From the NCBI GenBank assembly GCA_007128995.1, contig SKWJ01000488.1, positions 1 to 5,632 of the forward strand: a stretch of 5,632 nucleotides of DNA, written 5' to 3'. Below, in pieces: positions 1 to 4,636 of the stretch. Position 1 is the first letter of the stretch; the number at the start of each line of letters is the position of its first letter. The DNA is from Paracoccaceae bacterium. Its GTDB lineage: Bacteria; Pseudomonadota; Alphaproteobacteria; Rhodobacterales; Rhodobacteraceae. The notes below the pieces were generated by a model. The model ran no database searches. It saw only the letters and a list, made by a program, of their open reading frames with translations, and was not told the DNA's origin. The position numbers were made by a program, and so were the translations under genes.

Positions 1-408
1 CAACTGCAGCGCAATATACGGCGTGCCCGCCGACACGCAGAGCAATGTGACGATAATGCCCAGAAGGTTCGATTTGCCATAGCGCGCCGAGATCATATCC
101 GCGATGGAGGTGACACGGTTTTCGCGGCCGATGCGCACCAGCTTGCGCAAGATCACCCACCAGCCAACGAAAACCAACGTCGGGCCAAGATAGATGGTCA
201 TGAATTCAAGCCCGGAGCGCGCCGCATACCCGACTGCGCCATAAAAGGTCCAGGCTGTGCAATAGACCGAAAGCGAAAGCGTGTAGATCAGCGGTGAACG
301 CAACCACGCCGCACGCCCATGCGCCGCGCTGCGCTCTGCGGCAGATGCGACTGCAAACAGCAGGATCACGTAAGCAAGGCATGTCAACACAAGCAGATTG
401 AATGACAT
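1..408 (-). CDS. Sodium/solute-symporter-type sensor kinase, N-terminal part (partial, CbrA/CrbS-like)
   Basis: This is the first 136 codons of a gene that runs off the left edge with no stop. The start is ATG at 408-406, 7 nt after the stop of the small membrane gene, with an AGGTAG ribosome-binding-like sequence overlapping that stop. The visible part is all membrane protein: helix 1 at about residues 4-23, a short basic loop, helix 2 at 40-62 (with YCTAWTFYGAVG), a helix at 68-90 (TIYLGPTLVFVGWW), then the conserved-looking loop TSIADMISARYGK (100-112) and another helix from 114. This pattern is that of the SLC5-like domain heading CbrA/CrbS-type sensor histidine kinases; related PutP/ActP transporters share it more loosely. 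In known systems the transporter-like domain is fused to PAS, HisKA and HATPase domains and controls uptake or use of organic or amino acids or acetate. The kinase part is not visible, so a plain symporter remains possible; the response regulator in the same operon favours a kinase. Confidence 0.72.
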   Translation of the reverse strand, partial: MSFNLLVLTCLAYVILLFAVASAAERSAAHGRAAWLRSPLIYTLSLSVYCTAWTFYGAVGYAARSGLEFMTIYLGPTLVFVGWWVILRKLVRIGRENRVTSIADMISARYGKSNLLGIIVTLLCVSAGTPYIALQL

Positions 409-415
409 TCGCGCT

Positions 416-724
416 CTACCTGCTGCCGGAGGGTGGGTCCACAGTGGGTGGCGGCACGGTCCCTGGCTCTGCTTTGGGCGGCTCAAGCGTCCGACGCAAG
501 CCAAGTGACATCAGGAAGGCCGCAATGACCAGTGCAATCCATACCAGAAAAAGATAAACTGTTTCGGCAGCAGTTGGCGGAGCATCGGCCTCGGTTGTCC
601 CTCTCATCAGCGGTAGCAGCAACAGGATAAATCCCAGTGCCGGAAGGAACCTTGCAGCATCCATCAGCCGCCGGATCCGATAACTGCCGCGCGCGAGAAA
701 CTGGGGGCTGCTGGGGGGCTTCAT
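416..724 (-). CDS. Small two-helix membrane protein of unknown function
   Basis: A 102-residue protein whose family I do not recognise by name. A basic N-terminus (residues 11-20, ARGSYRIRRL) precedes a hydrophobic helix at about 26-41, a short acidic/proline loop (43-54), a second helix at about 55-76, and a proline-rich soluble tail (82-102). The positive-inside rule suggests both ends face the cytoplasm. Its ATG (724-722) overlaps the TGA of the response regulator by 4 bases (ATGA), so translation is probably coupled, and it ends 7 nt before the sensor gene. A weak AGGG lies just upstream of the start. Its place between a response regulator and its presumed sensor suggests an accessory membrane subunit of that signalling system; this is inference from position only. 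Confidence 0.72.
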   Translation of the reverse strand: MKPPSSPQFLARGSYRIRRLMDAARFLPALGFILLLLPLMRGTTEADAPPTAAETVYLFLVWIALVIAAFLMSLGLRRTLEPPKAEPGTVPPPTVDPPSGSR

Positions 725-1089
725 GACCCTGCCATTTCCTGCACCGCAGCGATGACCTCTGCATTCGCGAAGGGCTTTGTCATGAAACGGGTCACGCCCA
801 AGCGCTCAGCCTCGGCCCGATCGGCGACTTGCCCTTTTGCAGTCAGCATCAAGACCGGCAGGTCGCGCGTGTTCGTCTCGGCACGCAACGAGCGCAGGAC
901 ATCAAACCCGCTCAGGCCCGGAAGCATCAGATCTAGGATCAGCAGATCCGGCGGGTCCTGACGCATCGCCCCAATGGCGGAATGCCCGTCTGCCGACACA
1001 TCGACCAGCCAGCCATTTCTCGAGAGAATGAAGCGCAACGCTTCCGAAATATTTGGTTCGTCCTCCAGAACAAGCACGCGCTTTTCCAT
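721..1089 (-). CDS. Single-domain response regulator (CheY-like receiver)
   Basis: With the ATG at 1089 the protein has 122 residues and is a stand-alone receiver domain. The acidic pocket is E9/D10, the phospho-acceptor is D53 in LLILDLMLPG, the switch threonine is T83 in LMLTA, and the conserved lysine is K105 in MTKPF. There is no DNA-binding or enzymatic output domain, so it must act through protein contact or as a phosphotransfer intermediate. The frame is open back to a GTG at 1194 (35 extra residues), but that extension is not receiver-like and the strong purine-rich ribosome site lies immediately before 1089. The adjacent GTG at 1092 has a better spacing (8 nt from GGAGG) and could be the true first codon. 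It is the first gene of the cluster with the small membrane protein and the sensor, probably the partner of that sensor. Confidence 0.88.
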   Translation of the reverse strand: MEKRVLVLEDEPNISEALRFILSRNGWLVDVSADGHSAIGAMRQDPPDLLILDLMLPGLSGFDVLRSLRAETNTRDLPVLMLTAKGQVADRAEAERLGVTRFMTKPFANAEVIAAVQEMAGS

Positions 1090-1094
1090 CACAA

Positions 1095-1106
1095 GGTCCC
1101 CCTCCC
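1095..1106 (-). promoter_or_regulatory. Ribosome-binding site of the response regulator
   Basis: The minus strand reads GGGAGGGGGACC, an unusually long G-rich Shine-Dalgarno stretch. The GGAGG core is 11 nt from the ATG at 1089 and 8 nt from the GTG at 1092. It decides the start in favour of 1089/1092 over the upstream in-frame GTG (1194) and ATG (1140). The site partly overlaps a possible hairpin arm (see the leader structure). Confidence 0.65.
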
Positions 1107-1159
1107 TTGCGGGAACCGGGGCGCGCGAGACTGGCGTCATCAGCGAAACCCCGGTTACC
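1103..1159 (-). promoter_or_regulatory. Candidate leader RNA structure upstream of the response regulator
   Basis: Read on the minus strand, the leader holds GGTAACCGGGG (1159-1149) and CCCCGGTTCCC (1121-1111), complementary at 10 of 11 positions with a perfect 8-bp core, separated by 27 nt. Immediately downstream, UCCC-GCAA-GGGA (1114-1103) can form a 4-bp hairpin with a GNRA tetraloop that would bury the first bases of the Shine-Dalgarno stretch. The two structures share bases 1111-1114, so their outer pairs exclude each other. This arrangement could control translation of the response regulator operon. No riboswitch class is recognised, and the inverted repeat could instead be a protein-binding site in DNA. 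Confidence 0.4.
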
Positions 1160-1200
1160 TGTGCAAGACGGCCCTTCTCCTCCCACCGTCCCACTCTTCA

Positions 1201-1228
1201 GTTATCGTTTCATTCTCCAATATGTCAA
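1201..1228 (-). promoter_or_regulatory. Sigma-70-type promoter for the response regulator/sensor cluster
   Basis: On the minus strand a perfect TTGACA (1228-1223) is followed after 16 nt by GATAAC (1206-1201), a 4/6 match to the -10 consensus. It sits in the gap just after the stop of the XRE regulator, so the three-gene cluster can be transcribed independently of that regulator. Initiation would be expected near 1194, giving a leader of about 105 nt before the ATG at 1089. Confidence 0.55.
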
Positions 1229-1242
1229 ACACACATTCTGGT

Positions 1243-2565
1243 TCAAAAAGGGCTCATTAGGATAGACGGTTCGCGGCGCGCTTCACACTCAAGATGCGCG
1301 CAGGTCCGGCAACTCGCCCCCACCTTGAGTGGCGTGCCTGTTTCAACGCCTTGTTCGTCACCCTGCGCGACAATCAGCATGCTGGCGCGCAGCACAGTCG
1401 GACGATCAAAGCCCGGCGCCCCTTCAACGGCAGCATAGGCATAACTCTGGAAACGGCGTTCCAGGCGCCCAGAGGTTGTCAGCGCCGCACGCAGCGGAAC
1501 ATGCGGGCGCTGCAGGGCCTGGTAGAGCGGCCAGAGAGGGCATCCCCCCCCAAAGCGCGGCAATGCGAACCCATCCAGACTGCGGCGGAACATCAGCGTG
1601 CCTGAATTGTCACAAATGACCAGACCCACTGGTGGCAAACCACAGTCTGCAAGATCGGAATGTGGCAAAAGTGCGATACGACGCAGGATCAGATCAAAGG
1701 GCAGGTGAAGCTGCTCTGCCAGAATCTCAGGGGCCAATCCTTGCGATTGAAGCCCGGAAAGCAGATCGGCATGAGAAAGCGCCTGAGCATCGGCGCGAAA
1801 CCGCCGGAGCCATTGTGCCGCCAGATGACGCGATGCGTCAGACGATAGCTCCACCTGTCCAGCCACCATTGCATCAGGATCGATACTAGGTGCCTCCAGT
1901 TCCGGCAGGTGAAAATCACGGGCATCAAGCCAAGCTTCAACCTCTTCCTGCGGCGCGGCAAGACCGGCCTCGTCGCTTTTGGCAGCATCAAGATAGTTGA
2001 CAAGGGCAACGGCACCCTCTGCAAGCCGCGCACTGTCTTGCAGGATGTTGCGATGGAAACGTGCCTGCCAGCCGGGATCTATCTCGCCCGGGTCATTCAG
2101 GATACTGGCGGTCGACTGGACAGATGTGACCGCCGAAATGATCTCGTGCAAGGCGGTCCCGAGATAGGGGTCATGGGTCATCCGGTCATTAAGTTGTTCG
2201 ACAATACGCTCCAGCCGCTCGACACGCGCCTGAGTCTCGGACAAAACCTTTGCCCAGCCAGGAAAGCGCCCAGTGAATTCGTCGATCCGCTCGAGGTCAA
2301 CCAGTTCGGCGTCGCAGCGCAGCGCCGCTGCGCGTGCGCCTTCGACAAGGCGCGCATCACCATTCTCGGCCAAAGCATCTGCAGAAACCCCCAATGCCTG
2401 CGCCAATGCACCCAGCAGCTCAACGCCCACCTTGCGCCGATTATGTTCGATGAGATTCAGATAAGACGGAGAGACACCTACCGCGCGCGCCAGTTCAGAC
2501 TGTCGCAGACCCCGCAGATTGCGGCGGGCTCTGATCCGCGTTCCTGTCAGAGCAGTTCTCGGCAT
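1243..2565 (-). CDS. XRE-family transcriptional regulator with short-chain acyl-CoA-sensor-like C-terminus (ScfR/PrpR type)
   Basis: The protein has 440 residues. Residues 8-62 form an XRE helix-turn-helix (RQSELARAVGVSPSYLNLIE at 21-40). Residues about 100-128 look like a coiled coil. Residues 130-192 resemble the two-helix DHp/HisKA domain of histidine kinases, with H140-E141 followed by S144 and T147 and a second helix at 171-192. The C-terminal part from about 310 holds FGGGCPLWPLYQA (338-350) and a CxxCxxxxC cluster (C419, C422, C427), which resembles the DUF2083 domain of short-chain fatty acyl-CoA regulators such as PrpR, RamB and PccR. The IrrE-like HExxH domain that usually sits in the middle of those proteins is not seen. 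The start ATG at 2565 has AAAGGGG 7 nt upstream. The gene is divergent from accB, and repeats in the shared gap may be its operators. Function as an acyl-CoA-responsive regulator, and accBC as target, are inferences. Confidence 0.82.
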   Translation of the reverse strand: MPRTALTGTRIRARRNLRGLRQSELARAVGVSPSYLNLIEHNRRKVGVELLGALAQALGVSADALAENGDARLVEGARAAALRCDAELVDLERIDEFTGRFPGWAKVLSETQARVERLERIVEQLNDRMTHDPYLGTALHEIISAVTSVQSTASILNDPGEIDPGWQARFHRNILQDSARLAEGAVALVNYLDAAKSDEAGLAAPQEEVEAWLDARDFHLPELEAPSIDPDAMVAGQVELSSDASRHLAAQWLRRFRADAQALSHADLLSGLQSQGLAPEILAEQLHLPFDLILRRIALLPHSDLADCGLPPVGLVICDNSGTLMFRRSLDGFALPRFGGGCPLWPLYQALQRPHVPLRAALTTSGRLERRFQSYAYAAVEGAPGFDRPTVLRASMLIVAQGDEQGVETGTPLKVGASCRTCAHLECEARREPSILMSPF

Positions 2566-2577
2566 GCCGCACCCCTT

Positions 2578-2612
2578 TCACGGCTGAATGTACAAGGAAT
2601 GTCACGACTGAA
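2578..2612. repeat. Paired direct repeat TCACGRCTGAA, candidate operator
   Basis: The 11-mers TCACGGCTGAA (2578-2588) and TCACGACTGAA (2602-2612) differ at one base and start 24 bp apart. Interleaved with them, GAATGT occurs at 2586-2591 and 2597-2602, 11 bp apart (about one helical turn). They lie 13-47 bp upstream of the start codon of the XRE regulator, the first copy abutting its ribosome-binding site. Position and spacing suit an autoregulatory operator, but no binding motif is known to me for this sequence. Confidence 0.4.
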
Positions 2613-2619
2613 AAGCGTT

Positions 2620-2655
2620 TTTTGCAACCTTCCGCCGCACCAGGAGGGCGCAAAA
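2620..2655. promoter_or_regulatory. TTTTGC/GCAAAA inverted repeat, candidate regulator site upstream of accB
   Basis: TTTTGCAACC (2620-2629) and GGGCGCAAAA (2646-2655) carry inverted TTTTGC half-sites whose centres are 30 bp apart, about three helical turns. The right half-site ends 7 bp before the -35 box of the proposed accB promoter. TTTGCAA-type half-sites are what I recall for ScfR-family regulators (RamB, PccR), which makes the divergently encoded regulator a natural candidate to bind here. Six-base half-sites are short and could occur by chance. Confidence 0.3.
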
Positions 2656-2662
2656 TGGTGAC

Positions 2663-2691
2663 TTCACAGGGGAAGACCTCTCCAGTATAAG
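2663..2691 (+). promoter_or_regulatory. Sigma-70-type promoter for accBC
   Basis: TTCACA (2663-2668, 5/6 match) is separated by 17 nt from TATAAG (2686-2691, 5/6 match). Transcription would begin near 2698, giving a leader of about 60 nt before accB. It is the best promoter-like sequence in the divergent gap and points toward accB. Confidence 0.6.
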
Positions 2692-2720
2692 GCAGCCGCA
2701 AGCCCATGGTCGAAAATAAG

Positions 2721-2740
2721 CTGGGTGCATAGATGCCCAG
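2721..2740 (+). promoter_or_regulatory. Small hairpin in the accB leader
   Basis: CTGGG (2721-2725) and CCCAG (2736-2740) pair over a 10-nt loop, ending 6 nt before the accB ribosome-binding site. The loop contains the in-frame ATG at 2733, which would be hidden in this structure. A five-base-pair stem is modest, and any regulatory role is uncertain. Confidence 0.22.
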
Positions 2741-2746
2741 AAAGCC

Positions 2747-2751
2747 GAGGA
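2747..2751 (+). promoter_or_regulatory. Ribosome-binding site of accB
   Basis: GAGGA stands 5 nt upstream of the ATG at 2757. It picks this start over the in-frame ATG at 2733, which has no such sequence before it and would add eight residues (MPRKPRNH) outside the family's usual N-terminus. Confidence 0.7.
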
Positions 2752-2756
2752 ACCAC

Positions 2757-3239
2757 ATGACGCAGAGCCGCAATGATGCAGATGTCGCCTTTATCAAAGC
2801 CCTTGCGGAACTTCTCAATCAGAATGAGCTGTCCGAACTCAGCGTCAAGCGCGACTATGGCGAGAATGACAGCCTGAATGTCAAGGTTTCCAAGCTCGGA
2901 TCGCAAATCCTCATGACGCAGGCAGCACCGTCCGCACAGCCTGCACCCCAGCCGCAGACGGCCAGCGCACCCAAGACCGAAATCCCGGCAGATCCTGCGC
3001 AACATCCCGGGGCGGTGACATCGCCCATGGTCGGCACAGCTTATCTGGCCGCAGAACCCGGCTCATCGAATTTCGTCAGCATCGGGGCGCAGGTTGCGGA
3101 AGGGGACACGCTGATGATCATTGAAGCCATGAAGACGATGAACCATATCCCGGCACCACGTGCCGGAACAGTGAAACGCATCCTTGTGACCGATGGCAGC
3201 CCAGTGGAATTTGGCGCACCGCTGATGATCATCGAATAA
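2757..3239 (+). CDS. accB: Biotin carboxyl carrier protein of acetyl-CoA carboxylase
   Basis: This 160-residue protein carries the biotin that shuttles CO2 from biotin carboxylase (AccC) to the carboxyltransferase (AccAD) in the first committed step of fatty-acid synthesis, in the cytoplasm. Residues 1-50 are the usual helical N-terminal segment ([20 protein letters not shown]). Residues about 55-85 are a flexible Ala/Pro/Gln linker. Residues 86-160 are the biotinyl domain, beginning TSPMVGTAY and with the biotinylation motif EAMKTM, the modified lysine being K126, 34 residues before the C-terminus. The length is close to that of E. coli AccB (156). It is followed after 8 nt by accC and is preceded by its own promoter in the gap shared with the XRE regulator. 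It is complete, with nothing unusual in the protein. Confidence 0.97.
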   Translation: MTQSRNDADVAFIKALAELLNQNELSELSVKRDYGENDSLNVKVSKLGSQILMTQAAPSAQPAPQPQTASAPKTEIPADPAQHPGAVTSPMVGTAYLAAEPGSSNFVSIGAQVAEGDTLMIIEAMKTMNHIPAPRAGTVKRILVTDGSPVEFGAPLMIIE

Positions 3240-3247
3240 GGTCGCGA

Positions 3248-4606
3248 ATGATGTTCAACAAAATCCTGATTGCCAATCGCGGGGAAATCGCGCTGCGCAT
3301 CATTCGGGCCTGCCGCGAAATGGGCATCGGCTCGGTCGCAGTGCATTCCACGGCAGACGCGGATGCGATGCATGTCCGCATGGCCGATGAAGCCATTTGT
3401 ATCGGGCCCGCGCCATCTTCGCAAAGTTATCTGCATATTCCGTCCATTATCTCGGCCTGCGAGATATCAGGGGCAGATGCGATCCATCCTGGCTATGGAT
3501 TCCTCTCGGAGAATGCGGCCTTTGTTCAGGTTGTCGAGGATCATGGCATCACCTTCATCGGGCCTTCGGCAGAGCATATCCGGCTGATGGGTGACAAGAT
3601 CACCGCCAAGGAAACCATGAAAGCCCTCGGCGTGCCATGCGTTCCGGGGTCTGACGGGGGCGTGCCGGATTACGAGACGGCACAGCGCGTCGCAGAAGAA
3701 GTGGGCTATCCGGTCATCATCAAAGCCACGGCAGGCGGTGGTGGGCGCGGCATGAAACTTGCCCGCAGCGCCAGCGAGCTTGAAACGGCTTTCCGCACCG
3801 CGCGCGCAGAGGGCAAGGCCGCCTTCGGCAATGACGAAGTGTATATCGAACGTTATCTGGGACAGCCCCGCCATATCGAAATTCAGGTTTTTGGGGATGG
3901 CAAGGGCGGCGCTGTTCATCTGGGCGAGCGGGACTGCTCGCTGCAACGGCGCCATCAGAAGGTTCTGGAAGAGGCCCCGGGCCCTGCGATCGACACTGAG
4001 ACGCGCGCGCGCATTGGCAAGACTTGCGCTGACGCGATCGCCCGGATTGGTTACAGGGGGGCCGGAACGATCGAATTCCTCTATGAAAACGGAGAGTTCT
4101 TCTTCATCGAGATGAACACAAGACTTCAGGTCGAGCATCCGGTGACCGAAGCTGTTTTCGGGGTTGATCTGGTGCGCGAGCAACTCCGTGTGGCTGCAGG
4201 CTTGCCGCTATCCTTTACCCAAGACGCACTGGTCCTGAACGGGCATGCGATTGAAGTCCGGATCAATGCCGAGAAACTGCCAAAGTTCACACCCTGCCCC
4301 GGCCGGGTCGAGACCTATCATGCCCCAGGGGGTTTGGGCGTGCGCATGGATAGTGCGCTTTACTCTGGCTACACAATACCACCTTATTACGACAGCCTGA
4401 TCGCCAAGCTTATCGTGCATGGGCGCGACCGGCCCGAAGCTTTGGCACGGCTCAATCGCGCACTGGGCGAACTGATCATTGACGGCGTGGACAGTTCGGT
4501 GCCCTTGTTCCGTGCGCTGCTGGCAGAGCCGGATGTGCAATCGGGCAGTTATGACATTCACTGGCTGGAAAAATTTCTCGCACAGGCTCTGCCCGACAAA
4601 GGCTGA
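3248..4606 (+). CDS. accC: Biotin carboxylase subunit of acetyl-CoA carboxylase
   Basis: This 452-residue enzyme uses ATP and bicarbonate to carboxylate the biotin on AccB. It has the N-terminal domain ([14 protein letters not shown], residues 5-18; [11 protein letters not shown], 79-89), the ATP-grasp domain with K117, K159 and the glycine loop GGGGRG (163-168), HQKVLEEAP at 236-244 with K238, and the metal/catalytic segment [13 protein letters not shown] (286-298) with E288, N290, R292 and E296; R338 is also present. These positions match E. coli AccC almost one for one, and the length is typical (449 there). No biotinyl domain is fused at the C-terminus, so it is the acetyl-CoA carboxylase type rather than a propionyl-CoA carboxylase alpha chain. 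AAGG lies 6 nt before the ATG at 3248; the next codon is also ATG (3251) and could be used. It is clearly in an operon with accB. The 30 bp after the stop, before the convergent dacB remnant, hold no recognisable terminator. Confidence 0.98.
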   Translation: MMFNKILIANRGEIALRIIRACREMGIGSVAVHSTADADAMHVRMADEAICIGPAPSSQSYLHIPSIISACEISGADAIHPGYGFLSENAAFVQVVEDHGITFIGPSAEHIRLMGDKITAKETMKALGVPCVPGSDGGVPDYETAQRVAEEVGYPVIIKATAGGGGRGMKLARSASELETAFRTARAEGKAAFGNDEVYIERYLGQPRHIEIQVFGDGKGGAVHLGERDCSLQRRHQKVLEEAPGPAIDTETRARIGKTCADAIARIGYRGAGTIEFLYENGEFFFIEMNTRLQVEHPVTEAVFGVDLVREQLRVAAGLPLSFTQDALVLNGHAIEVRINAEKLPKFTPCPGRVETYHAPGGLGVRMDSALYSGYTIPPYYDSLIAKLIVHGRDRPEALARLNRALGELIIDGVDSSVPLFRALLAEPDVQSGSYDIHWLEKFLAQALPDKG

Positions 4607-4636
4607 GCTTCGCCACCACGCATAGGGCGCGCGCAA

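Noticed and set aside
1155..1185. SD-like GGGAGGAG in the response-regulator leader followed by a three-codon TTG-CAC-AGG-stop frame
   Set aside because: A TTG-started minimal frame is too short to distinguish from chance, and purine-rich runs are common in this leader.
1090..1194. 35-codon N-terminal extension of the response regulator starting at GTG 1194
   Set aside because: The extension is not part of the receiver fold, has no ribosome site, and would begin at or near the predicted transcription start. The strong G-rich Shine-Dalgarno stretch points to 1089/1092.
1909..2661. 250-codon open frame on the plus strand
   Set aside because: It lies antisense to the XRE regulator and the gap beyond, its translation is low-complexity-free but domainless and rich in Arg/Cys/Gln, and the opposite strand encodes a recognisable regulator.
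3467..4183. 238-codon open frame on the minus strand
   Set aside because: It is the antisense shadow of accC, whose catalytic residues are all present in the plus-strand frame.
4607..4636. Possible bidirectional terminator between accC and dacB
   Set aside because: Only 3-bp complementarities and GC-rich alternating sequence are present, with no stable stem and no T-run on either strand.
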